Positions 1 to 6,269 of a DNA stretch of 8,762 nt are shown piece by piece. Position 1 is the stretch's first letter, and the number at the start of each line of letters is the position of its first letter. Below the pieces are notes generated by a model. The model searched no databases. It saw nothing but the letters and a program-made list of their open reading frames with translations, and had not been told where the DNA came from. This DNA comes from MKRK01 sp001896915. Lineage in GTDB: Bacteria; Bacillota; Clostridia; Oscillospirales; Acutalibacteraceae. The position numbers were made by a program, and so were the translations under genes. The stretch spans positions 1 through 8,762 of the forward strand of contig CALJJF010000048.1 in assembly GCA_937973935.1 (NCBI GenBank). Direction: 5' to 3'.

Positions 1-131
1 AAACCGCCTTTCAGTCCTTCGTGGTTGGTGGTTCCCCACTTCAGAAAATCGATTTTGTTCCCGAGCGTATCAAACAGGGCTACGTGGGTTTTTGTTCCGC
101 CGCCGTCCAGCCCGATGACATAGGAGATCAT
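1..131 (-). CDS. BadF/BadG-type sugar kinase (N-acetylglucosamine kinase-like), partial
   Basis: Only the first 43 codons lie in the window; the rest runs off the left edge. The protein begins MISYVIGLDGGGTKTHVALF. The D-G-G-G-T-K-T stretch (residues 9 to 15) is the phosphate-1 nucleotide-binding loop of the ASKHA fold, typical of the BadF/BadG/BcrA/BcrD ATPase family, which includes cytoplasmic N-acetylglucosamine and glucosamine kinases. It would use ATP to phosphorylate a sugar, probably at the 6-hydroxyl. The start is well supported: a GGAGGGG ribosome site lies just upstream, and the ATG overlaps the TGA of the GH4 gene (ATGA), which implies translational coupling. Next to a GH4 6-phospho-glycosidase, the kinase may phosphorylate an imported glycoside or a released sugar. 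Family assignment is firm; the substrate is inferred, and a 2-hydroxyacyl-CoA dehydratase activator is unlikely in this context. Confidence 0.85.
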   Translation of the reverse strand, partial: MISYVIGLDGGGTKTHVALFDTLGNKIDFLKWGTTNHEGLKGG

Positions 132-1417
132 ACTACCCCTCCGAACTGCGGCAAAAATTCTTTGTTTTCCGCCAGCATTTCATCCAGCAGCGGTTTTGCC
201 TTGTGATAATCCCCGATGAGCGGATGTACCAGTAGCGCAGCCAGGGCGCTGTCATAGTCCCCCGTCAGCGCCGCCTTCACGCTGAGCCGTTCATAGGCTT
301 TTACGGCGGAGACCAAACCCCGGATGTATTCCCCGCCCTGATTTCGCACCGGCATCGGCACGGCCCCGTTTTTCCCGACCCTGCATTTCACTTCGACGAT
401 GTCATCCCTTTGCAAATAATCGATCACACCGTTGTTTTTTACATCCAGCACATGAAAATCCTGCTTATCGGTTTCAATGGAGTCGATCAGCGAAACGGCG
501 GCCTCGGAATACAACGCACCGCCCCGTTTGTCTAGCAGGGAAGGTTTTTCCTTAAGCTCCGGGTTTTGGTACAGGGTCAAAAGCTCGCTTTCAATCTCGC
601 GGCAAACCTCACCCCTTGTTTTTTCTTCCCTTTGGCAGTGTTCGATCTGCTCTTCCCGAAAATAATAATAGTTGAGATAGCCAATGGGGATAGCGCCCAC
701 CGCTTTCATTAAATCTTCTGAATACGTCGCGCCGGGTATGTTTTTCAGGGTTTCCATTGCCGCCGCATCGCTCAGTCTTTCTTTCAGTATATCCGTTCCG
801 TTTTGATACAGCCCGGTGATAAAACACAAATGGTTGAGACCCACAAAGTCATAATCAAAGGTTTCTCCGCCAAGCAGCCGGGAAACGCCCCGGAGCATGT
901 TGACCGGACCGTTGCAAAGGCCGATGATTTTGATGGCGGACGCATCCGAAACCGCTTGCGCCACCATACCGGAGGGGTTTGAAAAATTGATGAAGAACGC
1001 ATTCGGGCATAGTTGTTCCATCTGCCGGGCGATGTCAAGGATGACGGGAATTGTCCGCATTCCTTTCATAAAGCCGCCCGCCCCGGTTGTTTCCTGTCCG
1101 AGCAGTCCGTATTTCAACGGTATTTTTTCGTCCGTAATTCTGGCCGGCAGACGCCCCACACGGATTTGACCGATGACATAATCCGCACCCTCCACCGCTT
1201 CTCTGACACTGCCGGTAAACACCACTTTGGTTTGCATCCCGTTTGCCAAAAAGATCCGCCGGATCAGGGAACCCACGATATTCAGTTTTTCTTCGTCGAT
1301 GTCCATCAAATACAAGCTGTCGATACACAAGCTTTTGTTTCTGGTTACAAATCCGTTTACCAGTTCGGGTGTATAGGTGCTCCCTGCTCCCATTACTGCT
1401 ATTTTCAGCTGTTTCAC
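128..1417 (-). CDS. Glycoside hydrolase family 4, probable 6-phospho-beta-glucosidase
   Basis: GH4 enzymes cleave glycosides, often 6-phosphorylated, in the cytoplasm by an unusual route: NAD+ oxidises C3 and a divalent metal helps elimination and rehydration. From the GTG at 1417 the protein has 429 residues, normal for the family. It shows an N-terminal Rossmann NAD loop GAGSTYTPEL (about 10-19), GQETTGAGG (about 107-115), NFSNPSG (about 144-150), the metal-site cysteine in GLCNGP (about C168) and the metal-site histidine in GLNHLCF (about H196). The tyrosine-rich GYLNYYYF (about 246-253) resembles the catalytic tyrosine region of 6-phospho-beta-glucosidases. The frame opens 15 bases earlier at another GTG, but that stretch is the ribosome site itself (GGGAGGAAGG), so the second GTG, 7 bases after GGAGG, is the likely start. 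It follows a hairpin after the AraC gene and overlaps the kinase gene by 4 bp. GH4 membership is firm; beta rather than alpha specificity, and a glucose-type sugar, are likely but not proven. Confidence 0.93.
   Translation of the reverse strand: MKQLKIAVMGAGSTYTPELVNGFVTRNKSLCIDSLYLMDIDEEKLNIVGSLIRRIFLANGMQTKVVFTGSVREAVEGADYVIGQIRVGRLPARITDEKIPLKYGLLGQETTGAGGFMKGMRTIPVILDIARQMEQLCPNAFFINFSNPSGMVAQAVSDASAIKIIGLCNGPVNMLRGVSRLLGGETFDYDFVGLNHLCFITGLYQNGTDILKERLSDAAAMETLKNIPGATYSEDLMKAVGAIPIGYLNYYYFREEQIEHCQREEKTRGEVCREIESELLTLYQNPELKEKPSLLDKRGGALYSEAAVSLIDSIETDKQDFHVLDVKNNGVIDYLQRDDIVEVKCRVGKNGAVPMPVRNQGGEYIRGLVSAVKAYERLSVKAALTGDYDSALAALLVHPLIGDYHKAKPLLDEMLAENKEFLPQFGGVV
136..142 (-). promoter_or_regulatory. 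Ribosome binding site of the sugar kinase
   Basis: On the minus strand GGAGGGG lies inside the last codons of the GH4 gene, 4 bases before the kinase ATG. With the ATGA stop/start overlap it fixes the kinase start and suggests coupled translation. Confidence 0.75.
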
Positions 1418-1420
1418 TTG

Positions 1421-1430
1421 CCTTCCTCCC
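1421..1430 (-). promoter_or_regulatory. Ribosome binding site that decides the GH4 start
   Basis: The minus strand reads GGGAGGAAGG, with GGAGG 7 bases before the GTG at 1417. An upstream in-frame GTG at 1432 would translate this site into Gly-Gly-Arg and has no site of its own, so the downstream GTG is preferred. Confidence 0.8.
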
Positions 1431-1433
1431 ACT

Positions 1434-1472
1434 AAAAAATCCCGGGTTTATTATAACCCGGGATGCTTTTTT
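1434..1472 (-). terminator. Bidirectional intrinsic terminator / possible attenuator between araC-type gene and GH4 gene
   Basis: A perfect 10-bp stem (ATCCCGGGTT at 1439-1448 with AACCCGGGAT at 1455-1464) closes a 6-base loop. Six T's follow the stem in each direction: 1467-1472 on the plus strand and 1439-1434 on the minus strand. In the minus direction it lies about 40 bp after the AraC stop and directly before the GH4 ribosome site. No gene needs it on the plus strand. It leaves almost no room for a separate GH4 promoter, so either readthrough feeds the GH4 and kinase genes or the element regulates them. The loop region reads TATAAT on the minus strand, but no good -35 box is correctly spaced. 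Confidence 0.8.
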
Positions 1473-1506
1473 GTTCTACCTGTATCAAATCCAAACTTGC
1501 AGGATT

Positions 1507-2343
1507 CTACGATTTTCTGTAACCGGATGGCGAAGCTCCTGTTTGTTTTTTAAAAATATGGTTGAAATTGGACAGGGACTGAAACCCGCAGTTTGTTGCG
1601 ATATCGAGAATGCTGTCATTGGTGGTTTTCAACGCTTCCATTGCCGATGTGATTCTCTTTTGAATGATATATTCCATGGGAGAAACACCGGCAAAACTTT
1701 TGAACATGCTGCTAAAATGGGATGTGCTCATTTCGGCGATATCCGCCAGTTCTTGCACGGTGATGGGATTTTTATAACGCCCGTCGATAAACTCGAACAC
1801 GCTTTTGCCGATATTGCTGCGGGTAATGTTCCGGGGCGTATCTTCGTTTCTGTAATATCGAAGGATAAACGTGAGCAGCCGAAGGATTTGGGATTTCAGC
1901 ATGAGTTCATAAAACGGACGGCGGGACACATACTCCTCTTCCATTTCCGATAACACGGCAGTCATGCGGCTGTTGTTCTCTTCTGCGGGAATTTTGTTGT
2001 AAAAGGTTTGCCCTGCTTCTAAAAACGGCAGCAAATATTCGTGATCCAAAACATTTGCACCGCCGGATAAAATAGACGGGTCAAACAGGATGACCAGCAT
2101 CGTCAAATCGTTGTCGTCATAACACAAATGGATTTCATCGTTGTTGATGATGAAAATATCACCGGGATTCACCGTGTATTCGTTTCCGTTGATCAGATAC
2201 TTGCCGGTGCCTTCTTTTACATAGCAAATTTCCAATTCCCGGTGCCAGTGCAGCACCCGGCTGTTTGGATTCACGCCTTTTGTGCTATTTAATGTAAAGG
2301 GGAATTTTTTATCATAAACCCCGGGTTGTTTCATGTGCTGCAT
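1507..2343 (-). CDS. AraC-family transcriptional regulator with cupin sensor domain
   Basis: This 278-residue protein has the standard length and layout of AraC/XylS sugar regulators. The N-terminal half is a cupin-like ligand pocket: HWHRELEICYVKEGTGKYL from about residue 32, then NPGDIFIINNDEIH ending near 72. The C-terminal 100 residues hold two helix-turn-helix motifs: VQELADIAEMSTSHFSSMFK (about 196-215) and ILDIATNCGFQSLSNFNHIF (about 245-264), ending in the family-typical GASPSGYRKS. The start has an AAGGGGA ribosome site 7 bases upstream. It lies 14 bp after the FAD oxidoreductase gene, so the two are almost certainly co-transcribed. By family it probably binds a sugar and activates the local genes, including its own operon. 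The ligand and operator cannot be read from the sequence. Confidence 0.93.
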   Translation of the reverse strand: MQHMKQPGVYDKKFPFTLNSTKGVNPNSRVLHWHRELEICYVKEGTGKYLINGNEYTVNPGDIFIINNDEIHLCYDDNDLTMLVILFDPSILSGGANVLDHEYLLPFLEAGQTFYNKIPAEENNSRMTAVLSEMEEEYVSRRPFYELMLKSQILRLLTFILRYYRNEDTPRNITRSNIGKSVFEFIDGRYKNPITVQELADIAEMSTSHFSSMFKSFAGVSPMEYIIQKRITSAMEALKTTNDSILDIATNCGFQSLSNFNHIFKKQTGASPSGYRKS

Positions 2344-2357
2344 GACGGTTCCCCTTT

Positions 2358-4082
2358 TTATTGAATATCAAGAGAAAACACATGGACTTTTTCTGCGCCC
2401 CAAGTGGAAAGCGGAACGAACCGAACCGATTTTGCCTTCCCGTTCAGCGGCACCTTTACAAAACGTTGATGATTGTTTTCGACTGTGATCTCACTGACTG
2501 CATCGTTTTCATCGGTCAGGATCAATTTGAAATCCTTCACCAGTGTAACGGGAACGTGATAGGAATCGTCACCCAAACGGTAGGCACAGGGCATGTTGGG
2601 CAGGTTTCGGTTCAAATCACTGTCAAACACGATCCTGCATTCGTTCATTTGCACTGCTTGTTCAAAGGAATAGGTCACGCTGTCGGAGGTATCGCCCCAC
2701 CAGCCGTTGTCGTTTTCGCCAATGGGTCTGTCATACCCGTTGCGTAAATTTTCCGCTTCGCCCGCGGTGGCGGAAAGCTTCGCCTTTGCGGTCAGCTCTC
2801 CGATTTTCCGGAAGGTGAACGGAAGGTAGCAGTCATCCTCCATCAAAGTTTGGCGGAGGGTGTCGATTTCTTTTTCATACACTTCTCTGGGTGAAAGCTT
2901 GTTTTTTACCGCAATCGCCGCCGCTGTGCCCATGGCCTGGCCGATCACGGAACAGGTTCCCATCACACGGGTGGCGCTGAGCGCGGCATGGGTGGTGCTG
3001 ATGTTTCTGCCGGCAAAATACAAATTCTCAATGTTTCGGGAATACAGACAGCGGTAAGGAATGCCGAAGGGAGAAGGCGCTTCGTGGAAAATCGTCGGAT
3101 ATCCGCCCAGATAATAAAAGCCTGCGGGATGGTGATCGTCCATTGACCATCCGCCGTATGCGACCAAATCTTCAAATTTTCCTTCGCTTCTCACGTCGTT
3201 CTGGGTCATGATATAGTCGCCCATGTAGCGGCGACTTTCCCGTTTGCCGGGTAAAAAACCGATCCAGTCCAGCACCCAGTTTTCCACGCCGTGGTCCCCG
3301 TGGTTTTTCATGTGATCCCAAATGCCGAAGGTGATTTTTAAGAGTTCGTCCTTTAGTTCTTCTGTATCGTGAATGGAATCCTGCTCGCCGCCCAGCTCAA
3401 TCCACCAGAAGTTGGTGTGGATGTCGTGCCATCTTTGGGGTGGCAGGTCTTCTTCTTTTTCATATTTGTTCGCCCAGGACGGCGGAATGAATTTCTGCGG
3501 TTTGTCGGTTTCTCTGATCTGCAACAAGCAGCTCATGCCCATGGTCTTTTTGTCGGCTGTTTCCGGTTCAATGGATTCGTCAAACTCGGCTCTTGCTTCT
3601 CTGCCGATGCGGAAATCCGCCCCGGTGAGCGGTGCTAAAACGCTGTCGCCCGAGCAATCGGCGAAATAATCCGCTTCTATGGTATGAAAGGTTTCATTCG
3701 TCAGCTGCCAGCCCTTGACGGATTTGATTTTGTTTCCGTCCATTTCCGCGTCAATGCAGGTGCAGTTGAGCAACAATGTGATGTTTTCCTGAAACCGAAC
3801 CTTTTCGTATAAAACACTGTCCCAAATCTGATAATTGGGCGTGTTGTTGCGGTATAAATTCTCCAGCTGGATTTCTTCCAAAATCCCTGTTTCCCTGTTG
3901 TTGTCGCCGTGTGCGCCGCAAACCCACATGCGGATTTCAGAGGACGCATTGCCGCCCAGAACCGGTCGGTCCTGCATGAGCAATACCTTTGTCCCGTGCC
4001 GTGCCGCCGCAACCGCCGCACAAACGCCGGACATCCCGCCGCCGATGATACAAAAATCAACCCGATGACTAACCTGTTTCAT
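2358..4082 (-). CDS. FAD-dependent oxidoreductase (FAD_oxidored family) with C-terminal beta-rich domain
   Basis: The 574-residue protein starts MKQVSHRVDFCIIGGGMSG; the GGGMSG (about 14-19) is the dinucleotide loop that binds FAD. Further family marks are DRPVLGGNASSE (about 38-49), GDNNRETGILEE soon after, and a second FAD segment, YFAGRNISTTHAALSATRVM with GQAMGTAAAIA, roughly residues 355-395. The last 110 to 150 residues lack flavoprotein motifs and are rich in alternating beta-type sequence ending VRFVPLSTWGAEKVHVFSL. This resembles a galactose-binding-like jelly roll and may hold a sugar; that is inference. No signal peptide is seen, so it should be cytoplasmic. An in-frame ATG at 4097 lies about 10 bases after the predicted transcription start with no ribosome site, whereas the ATG at 4082 has GGGGG 8 bases upstream. 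It is the first gene of the sugar block and probably oxidises or reduces a sugar or glycoside; the reaction is unknown. Confidence 0.85.
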   Translation of the reverse strand: MKQVSHRVDFCIIGGGMSGVCAAVAAARHGTKVLLMQDRPVLGGNASSEIRMWVCGAHGDNNRETGILEEIQLENLYRNNTPNYQIWDSVLYEKVRFQENITLLLNCTCIDAEMDGNKIKSVKGWQLTNETFHTIEADYFADCSGDSVLAPLTGADFRIGREARAEFDESIEPETADKKTMGMSCLLQIRETDKPQKFIPPSWANKYEKEEDLPPQRWHDIHTNFWWIELGGEQDSIHDTEELKDELLKITFGIWDHMKNHGDHGVENWVLDWIGFLPGKRESRRYMGDYIMTQNDVRSEGKFEDLVAYGGWSMDDHHPAGFYYLGGYPTIFHEAPSPFGIPYRCLYSRNIENLYFAGRNISTTHAALSATRVMGTCSVIGQAMGTAAAIAVKNKLSPREVYEKEIDTLRQTLMEDDCYLPFTFRKIGELTAKAKLSATAGEAENLRNGYDRPIGENDNGWWGDTSDSVTYSFEQAVQMNECRIVFDSDLNRNLPNMPCAYRLGDDSYHVPVTLVKDFKLILTDENDAVSEITVENNHQRFVKVPLNGKAKSVRFVPLSTWGAEKVHVFSLDIQ

Positions 4083-4090
4083 TCCGTGAA

Positions 4091-4095
4091 CCCCC
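4091..4095 (-). promoter_or_regulatory. Weak ribosome binding site of the FAD oxidoreductase
   Basis: The minus strand has GGGGG followed by 8 bases and the ATG at 4082. It is not a perfect AGGAGG, but it is the only candidate and supports the shorter protein start. Confidence 0.5.
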
Positions 4096-4113
4096 ATAAT
4101 TAAACTAATGGGT

Positions 4114-4143
4114 ATTATAACACAAAAAATGCAGGGATGTCTA
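4114..4143 (-). promoter_or_regulatory. Sigma-A-type promoter of the oxidoreductase-araC operon
   Basis: On the minus strand a -35 box TAGACA (4138-4143, five of six consensus bases) is followed by an 18-base spacer and a perfect -10 TATAAT (4114-4119). The expected transcription start near 4107 gives a leader of about 25 bases to the ATG at 4082. The -35 box lies 15 bp past the stop codon of the HD-GYP gene. No terminator is visible between them, so some readthrough from the motility block is possible. Confidence 0.75.
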
Positions 4144-4157
4144 TCGGGTTTTGTTAA

Positions 4158-5225
4158 TTAAAGATCTGCAATTTCAATGATCGTCACATTCAATAGTTCC
4201 CGCTCGTGATACAAATCACAGTAGGTATCATCATTTTTGGATTTTGAAATAATTTTTATTTTGGGTCTCATGCAATTTTCTGTATAGTTTTCCACTACGA
4301 TACCAATCAATCCGTTGCTTAGTTTTACACAAGTTCCGATTGGATACGGCATGACACGAGCCACGAAAACTTCCACGATGGAAGGTTCAAACAAAGTGCC
4401 GGATCCACCCATAATATACTCCACCGCTTCGGAAGGAAGCATGGATTTACGATAGGGTCTGTCCGAGGTCAGTGCGTCATACACATCCGCCACGGAAATA
4501 ATCTTACCGTATTCCGGGATTTTTTCACCCTTCAGCTGATAGGGATAACCGGTTCCGTCCACTTTTTCATGGTGGGTCAGAACCGCCAGATTGGATTCAT
4601 TGGATATGTCCCATTTGTCCCGTAAATAGTCGCTTCCCTTTTTGGAATGGGTCTTTATGATTTCAAACTCATCATCGGTCAGCTTGCCCGGTTTGTCAAG
4701 AACTTCTTTGGGAACAAACACCTTACCGATGTCATGTAACAAAGCTCCCATACCCAGCTTATACAGTTCCTGTTTTTGCATACCCTTTGATATGCCTATG
4801 ATAATCGACAAAATAAAAACATTTACCGAATGGTAATAGGTATAATCGTCGAAAATTTTCAAATCTATCATATTGATTGCGACATTTTTATTTTCTATCA
4901 GATCATTGATAATATCGTCAACCTTGTTTTTCAGATACGAAATATCCTCGTATTCCACTTCCCCGCGTTCTGTTTGCTTGAATATTTCTTTGAGCGCCTT
5001 TACCGTATTGTTTTTTAGCTTTAAATCAATGACATTCTCCACTTCAATATCAGCAGACAATTCATCTTCGATAAAAATTCCCTGAAATTTCAATAAGTTG
5101 ATGCGTATGATTTCAATGCGAGACAGTACCTGCCCTTCGCTTAACATCAACTCGTTGTTATAACCATATAAATCCTTGGCCGTCACCATTCCCGGCTTCA
5201 AACAGGAGGATGGTATGAAACGCAT
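4158..5225 (-). CDS. HD-GYP domain protein, probable cyclic-di-GMP phosphodiesterase
   Basis: HD-GYP enzymes hydrolyse cyclic-di-GMP with a bi- or trinuclear metal centre. From the ATG at 5225 the protein has 355 residues and starts MRFIPSSCLKPGMVTAKDLY, as clostridial relatives do. The HD-GYP domain spans about residues 125-290: YYHSVNV (H132), LLHDIGK (H164, D165, K168), KTHSKKG (H193), THHEKVDGTGYP (H218, H219 and the GYP signature) and SVADVYDALTSDRPYR (D247). All metal and signature residues are present, so it should be active. The N-terminal 120 residues are a variable region with no receiver domain, and no membrane segment was seen. The frame stays open to 5396, but that extension overlaps the flagellin gene and looks non-biological. 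The ribosome site is weak (GTGAG just upstream). It lies 94 bp downstream of flagellin on the same strand, suggesting a role in the switch to swimming. It is more AT-rich than the sugar genes. Confidence 0.92.
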   Translation of the reverse strand: MRFIPSSCLKPGMVTAKDLYGYNNELMLSEGQVLSRIEIIRINLLKFQGIFIEDELSADIEVENVIDLKLKNNTVKALKEIFKQTERGEVEYEDISYLKNKVDDIINDLIENKNVAINMIDLKIFDDYTYYHSVNVFILSIIIGISKGMQKQELYKLGMGALLHDIGKVFVPKEVLDKPGKLTDDEFEIIKTHSKKGSDYLRDKWDISNESNLAVLTHHEKVDGTGYPYQLKGEKIPEYGKIISVADVYDALTSDRPYRKSMLPSEAVEYIMGGSGTLFEPSIVEVFVARVMPYPIGTCVKLSNGLIGIVVENYTENCMRPKIKIISKSKNDDTYCDLYHERELLNVTIIEIADL

Positions 5226-5254
5226 TATTCTCACGCCCGTTCTGTTTGTGTTTT

Positions 5255-5261
5255 CTATCGG
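5255..5261 (-). promoter_or_regulatory. Possible sigma-28 -10 box before the HD-GYP gene
   Basis: The minus strand reads CCGATAG about 30 bp before the HD-GYP start, close to the sigma-28 (flagellar sigma) -10 core CCGATA. No TAAA-type -35 box is found at the right spacing, because that position falls in the preceding hairpin. It may be chance, and the gene may depend on readthrough from flagellin. Confidence 0.2.
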
Positions 5262-5269
5262 AATGCTCG

Positions 5270-5301
5270 AATGCCAAAGAGCCATAAGGCTCTTTGGCAT
5301 T
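5270..5301 (-). terminator. Strong hairpin after flagellin, without a U-tract
   Basis: A perfect 14-bp stem (AATGCCAAAGAGCC at 5270-5283 with GGCTCTTTGGCATT at 5288-5301) closes a 4-base loop, 18 bp past the flagellin stop codon. On the minus strand the stem is followed by CGAGC and not by T's, so classical intrinsic termination is doubtful. It could stabilise the 3' end of an abundant flagellin mRNA, mark a processing site, or act as a weak terminator allowing some readthrough into the HD-GYP gene. Confidence 0.55.
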
Positions 5302-5319
5302 GGCAGATTAACGTTACAA

Positions 5320-6096
5320 CTAACCTCTGAGGAGCTGTAAAACAGCTTGGGGTTGTTGGTTGGCTTGAGAAAGCATGGACTGTGCAGCTTGAACAAGGAT
5401 ATTGTTCTTGGTGAACTCCATCATTTCATTGGCCATATCAACGTCACGGATACGGGACTCAGCAGCCTGTAGGTTTTCGCTTGTTGTGCTCAAATTGTTC
5501 ATAACATGCTCTAACTGGTTTTGCTGGGCGCCGTAGGTTGCTCTGTCTGTATTGACAGCGGTAATCGCATCGTCAATATCTGTTGCGCTGGCAGTTGAAT
5601 CGGGAACATCAGCAGCTTTAAAGCCGGCGGCAGCAATTGTCAGCTTTGTGCTTCCATCTTCACCGTATGCGATGTCTGTGGAGGCTGTGAAAACTGCTTT
5701 GCCGTTAAATTTGGTGTCGGATAAAACACCTTTAATGGCTGTGCTCAGTGCTGTCAGTTCTTTGCCGATGTTTGTGGTGTCGTCTGTGCTGTAGGTACCG
5801 TTTGCTGACTGAACGGTAAGCTCTTTCATTCTGGAGAGCATATCGGATACTTCGTTCAAAGCACCTTCTGCTGTTTGAATGTAGGAAACGCCGTCCTGGG
5901 TGTTTTTCACAGCCTGTGAAAGACCACGGATCTGGCTTCTCATTTTCTCAGAAATAGAGAGGCCGGCTGCGTCGTCAGCAGCACGGTTAATTCTTAAGCC
6001 TGATGATAATTTCTCCATCGACTTTGTGGACTTAACTGTGTTTGCGCTGTACTGACGATAGGTATTAACTGCTGAAAGGTTGTGGTTGATACGCAT
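5320..6096 (-). CDS. hag: Flagellin (flagellar filament subunit)
   Basis: Flagellin is exported through the flagellar type III apparatus and polymerises into the filament. This 258-residue protein starts MRINHNLSAVNTYRQYSANT and contains KLSSGLRINRAADDAAGLSI (about 29-48), hallmarks of the D0/D1 N-terminal domain (to about 140). SRMKELTVQSANG (88-100) matches the conserved D1 segment recognised by host TLR5. A short variable region (about 140-185) is followed by the C-terminal D1/D0 domain with ESRIRDVDMANEM and the end AVLQLLRG. It lacks the large D2/D3 insert of enterobacterial flagellins, as is common in Gram-positive bacteria. The start has a perfect AAGGAGG ribosome site. The leader carries a sigma-28-like promoter and a possible CsrA site. 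It is followed by a hairpin and the HD-GYP gene. Identity is very secure; the symbol follows Bacillus usage and fliC is equally valid. Confidence 0.97.
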   Translation of the reverse strand: MRINHNLSAVNTYRQYSANTVKSTKSMEKLSSGLRINRAADDAAGLSISEKMRSQIRGLSQAVKNTQDGVSYIQTAEGALNEVSDMLSRMKELTVQSANGTYSTDDTTNIGKELTALSTAIKGVLSDTKFNGKAVFTASTDIAYGEDGSTKLTIAAAGFKAADVPDSTASATDIDDAITAVNTDRATYGAQQNQLEHVMNNLSTTSENLQAAESRIRDVDMANEMMEFTKNNILVQAAQSMLSQANQQPQAVLQLLRG

Positions 6097-6103
6097 AAAT
6101 AAT

Positions 6104-6110
6104 CCTCCTT
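6104..6110 (-). promoter_or_regulatory. Strong ribosome binding site of flagellin
   Basis: The minus strand has AAGGAGG, a near-perfect match to the 16S rRNA tail, 7 bases before the flagellin ATG, as expected for a highly made protein. It contains two GGA triplets and could also be the second contact of CsrA. Confidence 0.9.
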
Positions 6111-6121
6111 GATTTTTGATT

Positions 6122-6135
6122 GGGAATCCGTTCCC
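6122..6135 (-). promoter_or_regulatory. Candidate CsrA-binding hairpin in the flagellin leader
   Basis: On the minus strand GGGAA and TTCCC form a 5-bp stem with the loop CGGA, so a GGA sits in the loop in the context ACGGAT. CsrA prefers GGA in a hairpin loop plus a second GGA at the ribosome site, which here lies about 11 bases downstream. In Bacillus the hag mRNA is controlled this way by CsrA and FliW. The stem is short, and csrA and fliW are not in the window. Confidence 0.4.
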
Positions 6136-6151
6136 TTTATTTATATGTCAC

Positions 6152-6170
6152 CCTGCCCGATCGCTGCAGG
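6152..6170 (-). other. Small hairpin in the flagellin leader
   Basis: CCTGC (6152-6156) pairs with GCAGG (6166-6170) around a 9-base loop containing the palindrome CGATCG. If transcription starts near 6200 it lies in the untranslated leader upstream of the candidate CsrA hairpin. Its role is unknown. Confidence 0.4.
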
Positions 6171-6206
6171 TTGCATATCGAAAAATATAAACACCTTTCA
6201 TCCTAT

Positions 6207-6232
6207 ATATCGTCAGAATTTATATTAAGTTA
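6207..6232 (-). promoter_or_regulatory. Sigma-28-like (flagellar) promoter of flagellin
   Basis: The minus strand reads TAAC (6229-6232), a 14-base spacer, then GACGATAT (6207-6214), close to the sigma-28 pattern TAAA-N14-16-GCCGATAT. Transcription would start near 6200, giving a leader of about 104 bases. The upstream DNA (about 6225-6262) is rich in A and T runs and could act as an UP element. A second candidate with TCGATAT at 6175-6181 and GAAA at 6196-6199 has poorer spacing. Confidence 0.5.
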
Positions 6233-6269
6233 AGATTTTTTTTGATTTTTATAAAATTTTGTGAAGTTT

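Noticed and set aside
1418..1432. Five extra codons from the GTG at 1432 for the GH4 gene
   Set aside because: They are the ribosome binding site of the real GTG start.
1243..1953. 236-codon plus-strand open frame across the GH4 and AraC genes
   Set aside because: It lies antisense to two clear genes and crosses the terminator hairpin. It has no ribosome site and no family resemblance.
4083..4097. Upstream ATG at 4097 for the FAD oxidoreductase
   Set aside because: It lies about 10 bases after the predicted transcription start and has no ribosome site; the ATG at 4082 fits better.
4098..4157. Terminator after the HD-GYP gene
   Set aside because: A T-run exists near 4124-4129 on the minus strand, but no convincing GC stem precedes it.
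5226..5396. Extra 57 residues at the start of the HD-GYP reading frame
   Set aside because: The stretch overlaps the flagellin C-terminal codons and the hairpin, has no protein-like motif, and relatives start at MRFIP.
6097..6240. Cyclic-di-GMP riboswitch in the flagellin leader
   Set aside because: Such switches control flagellar genes in some Clostridia, but the conserved GEMM core and tetraloop-receptor sequences are not recognisable here.
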